Source: Pyrocephalus nanus (taxonomy: Eukaryota > Chordata > Aves > Passeriformes > Tyrannidae). Taken from it: a DNA stretch of 64,000 bases. Within the stretch, counting starts at the first letter, position 1; each line of letters begins with the position of its first letter. The stretch covers positions 325,001-389,000 of the forward strand of contig CM076263.1 in NCBI GenBank assembly GCA_038380795.1, in the 5' to 3' direction. Shown here piece by piece: positions 35,401 through 64,000 of the stretch. The notes below the pieces were generated by a model. That model ran no database searches, was not told the origin of the DNA, and saw only the letters and a list, made by a program, of their open reading frames with translations. The translations under genes were made by a program, and so were the position numbers.

Positions 35401-38400
35401 ACGCCGTGGTTTCCAGCCTGTGCTCAGCCCTCGGGGAAGGGGACTCACAGTGACACTGTTGACATTCTGGAATTTGACGTAGCGGAGCTGGATGATCCCG
35501 TCCTCCTTGATGTCCTCCGGGCCCAGCTCCAGGGCCTGGGTGGGCTCGCTGCGTTCCGCCTCCTCGAAGTCCATCGAGCGCGGCAGGTTGATGAAGATCT
35601 TGATGTATTTTGGCCCTTGCCCTGGGTTAAAAGAGAGCGCTGGGATTCCATTTGGATATCATATCCCAAAATTACACCTAATTAGGAATTTGACGTGATT
35701 TCATAATGTAAACTGAGTTACTATAAAAAGGGTTCACTTTTCAGTTGCTCTCACCTTAATCCTCGAGTTAAATCCACGAGTCTCTTTGCAGTGCATCAAA
35801 CACTAACACTTATATTTGTGTATTAAACACTCAAAATACTTATATTTGTGTATAAAACTATAGTAACTATACTTGCATATAAAAGTATAACAATTCCTTA
35901 TATTTGTCCCACACCCAACACCCAGACCCTTCACTCACCATTGTCTGGCCCCTGAAGTTTCATCGAGTAAAGCTTGACAGGCTGACTAAAAGCGACAGTG
36001 ATAAGCAGCTGTGGAGGGAAACAAACCAAAAAACCCCGTATTAAACACTGTTTTCTTCACTTAAACACCAACTTACTGAGCACAAGAAATAGGGATAAGG
36101 GAGCTCTGCAGTAAAACCACGTGGTCACCTCCCTCTGCCCACACGTTCTGGCCCATGAAATACCAGCCAGCGCTTTTCCGACCGGGATTGTGGCGGCGTG
36201 CGAAGCTGCCATGAGCTCTGTATCCCGGTTTTTTTGCACCCCCTGCAATGCCAGGATAACCCCCGTGCCCCGTTGCCCCGGTGTGCCCCCGTGCCGCACC
36301 TGCTCGTCGCAGTCGGACTCCAGGTAGGAGGGGTCTTTGCGCAGGCAGTTCTCGAAGCCGTGCTCGTCGCTCTCGTTGAGACACTCGCACCCGGCCTTGT
36401 TGATGAACGGCAGCAAATCCATCTGGGAACACAGGCAACAGCGTGCTGACAGCGGGCCGGGGGCTCCGGAAGCTGCTCGGCCCCCGGATGGAAGTCCCAC
36501 ACGGCGCGGGGTTCGCACAAACACAAAACACGGGGATTACTGGGGGGATTCATCCCTTAAATCCTGCATCCCTGGAGCCACCCACCATCCTAAGAACCAG
36601 GAACTTGCCACAGGGAGAACTTCCAAAGACATTTGTGCTGAACAAGAGCACAAGTCACACACAGGCACTGGCCTGGAGTTAGAATCAATTTAATTAAAAC
36701 CCATCCCAGCTTAGTCTTACGTTCCCAGCTCTCCATGCTCCAAGCCACTTAAAAGGGGGGGGGTATTGATTAACTATCAATAACGTAATTATTTGTGATA
36801 AACATAAAATTAATTATTTAAATGACTAAGGAGAATTTTCATGTTTATTAAATGTGTGCATGTTAATATTTAATTTTTTTCTGGAAAAAGAAGCTCACAT
36901 AAGTGATTTTCTGAGGCAGCTTTGCCTAAAATCCTATTATTTGATTTGGAGGGTGCTTAAAAAACGAAGACTTTTTAGTATCCAGGCATTCCAACAAAAC
37001 CCCTGGGAGATACTCACGTATCCTTTGGGGATGTCTGTGTCCTCGCTGTTCCCAGGGTCATTCTCCAGGTGCTGTTTGATTTTGTCCTCCAAGCCCACGG
37101 CATCTGCTCCCTGATATTGGTCAATCCGCACCTTGTTCCGGAAGAACAGGAACGTGGGGGTTGCGGAGATGTTGTTGGTGGCAGCTGTGCCCTGGGAGGC
37201 AGAAACCAGTCCTTGTTAATTGTCTGACTGACCCTTAAGTCAATCACCAGCTCACCTTCACCACTGTCTCACTGGTCCCACCAGTAACACTGATTTATTG
37301 CATTTCTGCTTTTTCCCCGCGATAATTACACCAATATTTGGCTGAAAGGACTCTTTGTAACTCACACCGACGCTGGATTCTATATGTAAAGTATTATCTC
37401 AATAATACTTAATAACCCCTCAGTACACTGCTTAAACAAAGGGCAGCACAGTGGGCACTGCCAGAAAACTTGGCTAAACATTGAATTTCATAGTATGGTT
37501 ATTTGGGATGCCCCAAACATGGCAACAGCCTCGGGACACCCCTCTTAGCATCATGCCTGAAGGGTCTGATGTTGCCTTCAAACTCCCCATTCTCTGCTCT
37601 CTCTCTTCCAGCTAAAAGTGTTTTTTTTTTCATACCAACCTGGCACTGATGCACATCCACTTCCAAAAACGTGGCCTGGGGGTATTTGTTACTCAGGGCA
37701 TTGAAGGCTGGAGCTATCCTTAAGCAAGGGCCACATCTGTGAAAAAAAAATACTTCCCTTTAATTCCACTTTCATTTTCTTTTTAAATGCCTGCCCCAAA
37801 CGGAATCAGCACATTCCCGCTCTTCCCGATATCCTGGTGCAAAAATAACCCCTCTACCTGGCTGCCAGCTGGTGATACAATTAAGGATGAGGAGTTAATT
37901 CCCAGCTTCCATGTCACGTGAGTGGCTTCACCTATTAATTAATACTAATTCATATCTGCAATTTAACCGCAGCATTTTCAACTGCTCAATAAAGTGATAT
38001 AAAGGAGGGCAAAAGCAGAAAAAAACACTATTAACAGAAAAATCGTATCACTGCTCCGCATCAATTCCCATGGAAAAATAGCATTTACATATGACTTAAA
38101 TATTTAATGGTGATAATGTATCAAAGCTTCAGGGATCGTGAAATGCTTACAACAATAAATCTCATTTATACCAGTAACTGGTTATCCCCATGTTAATTTA
38201 TGGGAATAACTGGTTACATTCTTATTAATATGGCCCTGTTTTCTGCTCATTTAACTCCATCACCTTGGCTGAAAATATGTCATTTTTAATTATTCTGAGC
38301 CACCAAAAATGTAGGAAGTGTCCAGCTGCAGCTATTCCTGCAGAGGGATATTCTCACAGGGAAAGAAGACATTAAAATCAAAATCGCTAAAAGTAGAAAA

Positions 38401-39042
38401 TTAGCTAAAAAAACCCCCGAATTCAGCAGCAGCAACCAGACAATAACGAGGTGCACTCCGAAGCCCCAAACCCCCTGGGATTATCACTATTAATGTGAAT
38501 AATTCAATCGCTGAGGTTTCTTTGGTCACAAATTCATCCAGATCTCACCGCCGTTGTACCTCAAATCCCTGCCGAGGAGGGAAAGAATGTCTACCTTTCC
38601 TCGGCAAACAGCGCGAGGATACAGCGAAGTTTTGTGAGGGCAGATGTTTGGAGGAGTTTGGGATGTTTTATCGTTGTCTGTGCAGCCCCCGGAGCCGGAT
38701 CGCCCGATCCTCCCGGATCCGAGGGCTGGCAGGGGAAGGGGGAGCGGGCTCGGGGGAAAAGGAGGGTGTACCGCAGGAACAGAACCATGAATTCAGGCTG
38801 ATGCTGCGCCTACAGCCGCATCTGTGCTGCAGATCGCCCGAAAAGCCCAGCCGGGCCAGGAATAAATAACACGAACAGGGGCAGAGCGGGGCGCGGGTGC
38901 GTGCCGGGCGGCTGAGGCGGCAGCGCGGGGCCGCCCTCACTCACCCCCTCATGGTGAACTTCACCACGGCCAGGCGGGAGCCGGCGGCGCTCAGCTCGGG
39001 CTGGAACTCGGTGTCGTTGGCGATCACCTTGACGGCCGCCAT
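32427..39042 (-). CDS. TXNL1: Thioredoxin-like protein 1 (complete, 8 coding exons)
   Basis: Thioredoxin-like protein 1 is a cytosolic and nuclear redox protein that docks on the 26S proteasome regulatory particle, is reduced by thioredoxin reductase and also acts as a chaperone (family knowledge). Joining 39042-38945, 37736-37640, 37191-37018, 36422-36300, 36008-35939, 35621-35449, 34940-34836 and 32456-32427 gives 870 nt: 289 residues plus TAG, the same length as I recall for the mammalian protein. Residues 1 to about 105 form the thioredoxin fold, with active site CGPC at 34-37 and the cis-proline motif ATPTF at 75-79. About 115-285 form the PITH domain, and the end is GKKGESH. All introns are GT-AG. 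The start at 39042 fits family length; an in-frame upstream ATG at 39123 has a weaker context. It shares a CpG-island promoter head-to-head with WDR7. Confidence 0.98.
32457..34835 (-). other. TXNL1: TXNL1 intron 7
   Basis: 2.4-kb intron, the longest of the gene. AT-rich to mixed composition, with no CR1 fragment or RNA gene recognised. Confidence 0.8.
34836..34940 (-). CDS. TXNL1: TXNL1 coding exon 7
   Basis: Residues 246-280, from LFVQSNHGDEETTRI to ATNMNDFKR, phase 0 at both ends. The acceptor has a long pyrimidine tract including a T15 run 20 bases upstream. Confidence 0.98.
35248..35335 (-). mobile_element. CR1 fragment in TXNL1 intron 6
   Basis: 'cagaatcattgaatcagatg', 'gggttggaatggacctctga' and 'gatcatcaagtccaacccct' identify an antisense CR1 end. 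It is truncated after about 90 bp and lies about 110 bp from exon 6. Confidence 0.8.
35449..35621 (-). CDS. TXNL1: TXNL1 coding exon 6
   Basis: Residues 188-245. Includes KYIKIFINLPRSMDFEEAE and the strand LRYVKFQNVNSVT. Donor GTGAGT. Confidence 0.98.
35939..36008 (-). CDS. TXNL1: TXNL1 coding exon 5
   Basis: Residues 165-187 plus one base. Core PITH strand sequence LLITVAFSQPVKLYSMKLQG. Confidence 0.98.
36300..36422 (-). CDS. TXNL1: TXNL1 coding exon 4 (start of PITH domain)
   Basis: Residues 124-164, phase 0 at both ends. Contains the PITH hallmark INKAGCECLNESDEHGFENC and the acidic ESDCDEQ end. Confidence 0.98.
37018..37191 (-). CDS. TXNL1: TXNL1 coding exon 3
   Basis: Residues 66-123, phase 0 at both ends. 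Holds the cis-proline loop SATPTF, the strand FLFFRNK and the linker LENDPGNSEDTDIPKGY leading to the PITH domain. Donor GTGAGT. Confidence 0.98.
37640..37736 (-). CDS. TXNL1: TXNL1 coding exon 2 (CGPC active site)
   Basis: Completes G33 and encodes residues 34-65, starting with CGPC, so the redox cysteines C34 and C37 are intact. It continues through the VFLEVDVH-type strand, here TFLEVDVHQCQ. Acceptor TTTTTTTTTCACAG, donor GTTGGT. Confidence 0.98.
37737..38944 (-). other. TXNL1: TXNL1 intron 1
   Basis: 1.2-kb intron, GC-rich near exon 1 (edge of the CpG island) and AT-rich elsewhere. No repeat recognised. Confidence 0.85.
38945..39042 (-). CDS. TXNL1: TXNL1 coding exon 1
   Basis: Residues 1-32 plus two bases of codon 33. 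Encodes the first strand and helix of the thioredoxin fold (FQPELSAAGSRLAVVKFTM). Donor GTGAGT. It lies in the CpG island. Confidence 0.97.
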
Positions 39043-39189
39043 GGGCGCGGCGCGGGTGGCGGAGGGCCCCGCTGGCAGCGCCGGGGCGATGTGCAGCGTC
39101 ACGGCGGGCAGCGCGCCCGGCATGCACCGCTGGCGCGGGGCTGGCACCGGCACGGACACGGGCGCAGGCGCGGCCGCTCCGCCCGGCAC

Positions 39190-39630
39190 CGCCCTCCGCC
39201 GCCATCTTGGGAGGGCGGGGCGGTGGCGCCGCCATCTTGGGCAGGGCACAGAGGGGAGGGCGGTGCCGCCGGCCGCCATCTTGGGCAGGGCACAGAGGGG
39301 AGGGCGGTGCCGCCGGCCGCCATCTTGGGCAGGGCACCGCCCGCCATCTTGGGCAGGGCACAGAGGGGCGGGCGGTGCCGCCGGCCGCCATCTTGGGCAG
39401 GGCACCGCCCGCCATCTTGGGCAGGGCACAGAGGGGAGGGCGGTGCCGCCGGCCGCCATCTTGGGCAGGGCACAGAGGGGAGGGCGGTGCCGCCGGCCGC
39501 CATCTTGGGCAGGGCACAGAGGGGCGGGCGGTGCCGCCGGCCGCCATCTTGGGCAGGGCACAGAGGGAGGGCGGTGCCGCCGGCCTCCATTTTGGGTAGG
39601 GGCGCCGAGGCCCTTCGGCCATTTTGGGTG
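39190..39630. repeat. Promoter minisatellite carrying ten YY1-type sites
   Basis: Tandem array, basic unit 44 bp with a 24-bp short form. Each unit holds GCCATCTTGG, usually preceded by CCG or GGCC. Exact copies of this core start at 39201, 39231, 39275, 39319, 39343, 39387, 39411, 39455, 39499 and 39543; degenerate copies with CATTTTGG lie at 39586 and 39618. On the minus strand, the TXNL1 sense direction, the core reads CCAAGATGGCGGC, the YY1 consensus in its usual orientation to transcription. The spacers ('cagaggggagggcggtgccg') are GC-box-like. YY1 binding itself is inferred. Confidence 0.93.
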
Positions 39631-39717
39631 CGGGCAGAGCGGGAGCTGTGGGCGGGGAGCTCTCACGGCATATAAATTGTTGTAGTTTGCTATTCGCTAC
39701 TTTTTTTTTTCTTTGTG

Positions 39718-39733
39718 ACTTCCGGAGTGACGC
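39718..39733. promoter_or_regulatory. ETS-type and CRE-half sites
   Basis: ACTTCCGG (reverse CCGGAAGT, the GABP/ELK core) is followed directly by AGTGACGC, which holds a CREB/ATF half-site. Such pairs are common in divergent housekeeping promoters. The pair lies between the YY1 array and the probable WDR7 first exon. Confidence 0.5.
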
Positions 39734-39999
39734 TTCTCTTTCGTAGGCGGAAATTACGTTGTGGGTTTTTTTTTTTTTGATAGGTTTTCTGATACTGGTT
39801 TTTTTTTTAATACAGGCATAAAAAAATTATTTACCTGATAACATGTAAGTGTCACTTCGGGATGTCTTATAACGGCACTTTTCCTGCTGAAAACGACGAG
39901 GTCTGCTCCCAGCTCTTACAACTCTAAGGCCCTTCAGTAACCGTTAGTTAAGTAAGTAATTAAGTGAGTAATTCCCATCTCCCTGGGAGCGCCGAGCGC

Positions 40000-40138
40000 G
40001 GGCCGGCCGTTCCCGCGGTGACCCGGCTGCCGTGAGGCGCGGCGGCCGCGCTTTGCGGCAGTGCCGTAAGAGCCGGCGGGGTCAGCCGGCCGGGGCCGCG
40101 GCTCCGGGCCGGGCCAGCGGGACACGGAACGGGAGCCG
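40000..40138 (+). other. WDR7: Probable non-coding first exon of WDR7 (3' border only)
   Basis: The CpG island contains a strong donor, CCG|GTAAGAG, with the exon ending at 40138. The first coding exon of WDR7 starts with an acceptor at 44457 and only 13 bases of leader, so an upstream non-coding exon is required and this is the best donor seen. The 5' end is arbitrary. The splice is inferred. Confidence 0.45.
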
Positions 40139-40261
40139 GTAAGAGCGGGACATGGAGGGGGGCCGGGGCCGGGAGAACGGGGCAGCTACACCGGGAGGGG
40201 CCGGGCCAACCCCCGGCGCGGAGCCTGCGGGGACCTGTGGGGGCCGGGGGTTCTGCGGCAC

Positions 40262-40525
40262 CGGGCGGTGCCGGAACGCGGGGATACCGGGAACGGCGTG
40301 CACGGGAACCCGGGGACACGGAGACTCGGGTACCCAGGCATCCAGGTGCCCGGGGACACGGAGACTCGGGTACCCAGGTATCCAGGTGCCCGGGCAATGC
40401 AGCACCCACGTACTCGGATGCCCAGAGCCCCGGGTATCCAGGTGCCTGAGTGCCCAGGGACCTGGGTATCCAAGCGTCCAGGTGCCCAGGGACACGGTTC
40501 TCCAGGTATCCAGGTGCCCATAGCC
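40262..40525. repeat. Minisatellite at the start of WDR7 intron 1
   Basis: Irregular tandem modules around 'ccaggtgcccggggacacgg', 'gactcgggtacccaggtatc' and 'caggtgccc', in units of 10-50 bp, beginning about 120 bp inside the intron at the edge of the CpG island. Confidence 0.88.
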
Positions 40526-43500
40526 CCAGGGAGCAGCCCCATTACAGGAGCAGGATTGGACTCCAGATTTCAGCAAGTGTCACCCCAAAGCAAGCCCCAG
40601 GCTCATCATGGATGGGGTATCTGCCCCTCTCAGTGGAGCATGGCCTGAGGAGAGGCTGCTCACACGGAGTTAATGCTCTGTGGGGGCTGAAATTCCTTGT
40701 GGCCTCGCAGCCTCTCTGTTTTTATTGCCCTTTCCTGTGCCAGCCCGGTTGGCACCCAGGGTAGGATTTGGGGTTATCCAGCTGCCGGGAATAACTGTCC
40801 TTCTGGACTGGTTTGGTGTGTCAGCAGGTGAGGCACCTGGAGAACCTTGGAGCGGCTTCCAAGGGGTCAATTAACTGCAGTTTGGAGTCCCAGATTATTA
40901 TTATCTCGTCCTCTGCCTTGCTTTGGAACCTGCTGCATATCCAGGGCAGTGTTTTAATTGTCTTCCCCCCATTAGTCCTTTTTCTCTGTGTGCGAGTAAT
41001 AAATAGAAAGTATAATTTGTAATTGAATTTAGAATAATCAGATTTTTAGAAAATGCATAAACAGCCCATTCATAGCTGGTTTATACTATTTAATGCTATT
41101 TTGCAGTATTTTTTCCTAATGTTAATTCCTTATTTAATGGCAATAAAAGTGTTTGGGAAGAGCAGCTCTTGGCTGTTGCCCTGCTCTGGTGTGACAGTGG
41201 TGGATTTACTTATGTTTCACCTCTCCCTCCCACAGATTTATTCTGTTTGGGGGATTTTCTGCATTTAAAAATCATTATTATGGGTTTTTCGGTGTAAACA
41301 ACTTGGCTCAATAAAGGTGTTTAGGCGAGCCTTGGATTCAGCATTTCATATCTTGCACTTAAAAAATCAGTTTAATGGCTTTACTCAAATTGGGACTGAT
41401 CCCGGACTATTAAATCTGCCTAAATCCCAGCCTTAAACAGAGCAGTTCAGAGAGTATTAACAGGAAGAACTTTGCTCGTGGCAGCTCCATTTTCCACTTG
41501 AAAGTTCCCTTTCCTGCAGAAATCGGCTGCTTTCGGGAGTTATAAATAGCTGGGCTGTGGCAATTCATGTGGAATGACTCCCTGGCTGCTTTTTGGCCCA
41601 TCTGGCAGCAGGACAGGCTTGATTTGCTCCCGTAGTTTGTCATCGCTGATGTGAAAGAGGCAGTTATTGATCTGCTTCAGACAAAAGGGGGTTTTGGTGC
41701 TCGCAGGGGCTGCAGTCGGCGTTGGCCGGGGGCTGAGCTCTGTGCTCTGAACTCTTGGGGAATTAAGATGTGGTATTTCCTCAAAAGGAAGTTCTTTCTG
41801 AGGGCCTGGCGGCACCACAGGCAAACAGGAGAAGGGAAGAGGTAGTTCTTCTTTTTCCTCTCTCTCCCAAAGCCCCGAATTTAAATATCCTGGGGCTGTC
41901 AGGGGTTGGACTGTGTTTTCTCTGCATGGGAACTCTGGCATGGGGTAGTTGTGTGTCGTTGCGATACCTGAGACGTTCCTTCGGGAAATGCCGTTTGTTC
42001 TGAGTGGTGTGGGTTTGGAGGTGTTCGTGAGGAGTTGGGGAGAGCTCTCAGTGCAGAATTTCGAGGATCAGTTTTGTACCCCTGTAGGGGAGTGTTTTTA
42101 ACAACCAGGTGACATGGGAATAGCGGGACTTGGTCCCTGAAGCAGGAGCAGTCGGACGTGGGAGGAATGGGAAGAGACTTTTCTGTTGCTCACTGGCATT
42201 TCTCGGCTCAGCTTTAGTCATTCATGGGCCATTTCCTAGCCAGAATTGGATGCTAAGAATTAAATGTGTATTTTTGTTTGCTTTGGGTGTTTTTGTTCTG
42301 GTTGTTGATAGTTACATTTTGTTCTGTTGCATCTGGACACTGTATTTCTGGTCTTATTCCATTTTTATGATTATTTCACTGTAAATCAAGGGGGTTTTTA
42401 ATCGTGGCTCTTTGTATGTCGCTGTATTCTTTAAAATTTTTAATTAATTCATTTTCCTCTGTTGGGATTGTCCAGACAGAACAATTGATCCAGCATTGCA
42501 TAACAATTAACACTGCATGGACAGGTGGGGCTTGCAGTGTAGCAGGTTGCACTAGATTACATTCTTGATTTGGGGTCTTTATTTATAATTTTATTAAATT
42601 AAACCTCTTAATTAAATAATTTTTAATTAATATAGTCCAGTGGGTTGCAAGAAATGAGTTGGCTTATTCTGAAGTGGCGTTCTATGTGATGGTGCTGATT
42701 TTGTGCTGTGGGTTTTGTGGAACAAACCCACGTTAACCCCTCCTGGAGTGCAGTGGGAGGCTCTGGGGAGCTGTGTTTGTCATCCTTAGCTATTCATCAC
42801 CCTGCTGCTCTGCCTTCCCTCCCCTTTTTCCACCGACACCACCGTGTTGGATTTCTGTGGGATAAGAAACTGCTGTCTGGGAGGACATTGCACTCTGGGT
42901 TTGGTGTGGGTGAGGGATGACAGGAATTTCTGTTGGAATCCAAACTGGAAGGATCCGCGTTTATCTGTAATGAAAAGAGCGAGGAGAATGCACTTATTTT
43001 AAAATATTTCTCCAGTGAATCCTGCTTTGTTGCTGTGTTTTGCTCCTCTGAGTGGGAGATGCTGCTCAGGTGTGAGCTGGGACATTCAGAGCACGGACCT
43101 CCACAAGGCAGCGTGGCAGGCGTGTTTAGTTATTTATTTAGCACAACCTCTTCACCGATAAGAAAATGTCAGTTCTGAAAACCTGCAAGTGGTTGGCGAG
43201 CTGGGAATGTTGCTACCAACAACACAGGGTTGTTTGGGGGTTTAAATCTTGTGCCAATCCAACCGGGTTTTATTGCCACAACCTGAGTTTCTGTTTTCTT
43301 TCCACTTCCCAGGCACCGAGGCAATTTTGGCCTCGTGACAGTTCAAATTTCTCCGTGTTTTTTGTGTCAATATCTTTATAAGATCCCAAATGTTGCCATA
43401 AAGATAGGGTTGTACCTATTTCCTGCTGGACAATGGCCAAAATCCACGTTATCAGTGGGTTACACAAGGCTGGTTTCACCTAGTGCGGGATATTCCATGT

Positions 43501-43550
43501 TCCAACGTAAATACCTGTATAGTCAGGCATTTAATGCTACCAGATATAGA
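40526..43550 (+). other. WDR7: WDR7 intron 1, main part
   Basis: Mixed to AT-rich intronic DNA. No CR1 fragment, exon or RNA gene recognised. AT-rich stretches at 40980-41110 and 42420-42640 carry many TAATTA-type cores. Confidence 0.6.
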
Positions 43551-43620
43551 GTAATATCAGATATGTGATATCAGGGGTATAATGATATCAGGGATGTAGT
43601 AATATCAGGGATATAATAAC
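43551..43620. repeat. Short AT-rich tandem repeat
   Basis: About four degenerate units of 18-19 bp of the form 'aatatcagggatgtagt' in WDR7 intron 1. Confidence 0.85.
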
Positions 43621-43860
43621 TGGGGCTTAAAACCTTCACTAGCTCAGAATGACTCTGAGACGAGTGATTTTGGCAGAACTATCTGTGTGCAGGGATGTGC
43701 TGGTTGGGACCTCTGTGGATAAAAAGCCCCTTCAATTTTTTACCAAACGTGTAAGAAATGCAAACTGTGAGGGTGTATGTTTTTATGGGGCTGTTTAAGG
43801 AATGTTTGGTCCCTGCAAGAAGGTGAAGGCTCTCCCTGAGGAGAAGTGAGGGGGATCTGA

Positions 43861-64000
<20,140 letters not shown>

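Larger units (their letters stand above)
38880..40330. promoter_or_regulatory. CpG island and divergent promoter of TXNL1 and WDR7
   Basis: About 1.4 kb of CpG-dense DNA covering TXNL1 exon 1 (minus strand) and the probable first exon of WDR7 (plus strand). The two genes point away from each other with no gene between them. The only AT-rich break is at about 39665-39960, which holds poly-T runs and an ETS/CRE-like pair. There is no convincing TATA box. The island supports a housekeeping-type promoter; exact start sites cannot be seen. Confidence 0.85.

Noticed and set aside
38810..39685. ORFs of 160-270 codons on both strands over the promoter array
   Set aside because: A stop-free 44-bp repeat opens every frame; only the frame joining TXNL1 is discussed, as a finding.

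Overview
The window reads as nuclear DNA of a bird, probably a songbird. The evidence is compact vertebrate genes with GT-AG introns, about twenty short truncated CR1 LINE fragments of the avian type, many GC-rich minisatellites, and no Alu, L1 or other mammalian repeats. The species cannot be fixed from the sequence alone.

Layout. 1-31 kb is intergenic. No exon could be supported there. It holds CR1 fragments, four minisatellites (3.5, 10.4-11.9, 30.5-30.8 and 30.9-31.2 kb), a 52-base A run, and several AT-rich blocks that look like candidate conserved non-coding elements. 31.3-39.04 kb (minus strand) is the complete TXNL1 gene: eight coding exons that join without a frame error into 289 residues, with an N-terminal CGPC thioredoxin domain and a C-terminal PITH domain. 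38.9-40.3 kb is a CpG island shared head-to-head with WDR7. It carries a tandem array with ten exact copies of a YY1-type core and, beside it, an ETS/CRE-like pair. 44.47-63.01 kb (plus strand) is the 5' part of WDR7 (rabconnectin-3 beta): twenty coding exons giving about 1170 residues, roughly the first four fifths of the protein. The gene runs off the right edge.

Function. TXNL1 is a proteasome-associated thioredoxin-like redox protein and chaperone. WDR7 works with DMXL1/DMXL2 in the RAVE-like complex that regulates V-ATPase assembly and vesicle acidification. The two are linked by a divergent promoter, not by a shared pathway. The same head-to-head arrangement occurs on human chromosome 18q21.

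The most unusual features are the YY1-motif minisatellite in the shared promoter, whose minus-strand reading is open and in frame with TXNL1; two minisatellites that run directly into splice acceptors of WDR7 exons; and a pair of CpG-rich minisatellites downstream of TXNL1 flanking a CTCF-like motif. I found no wholly new gene system.
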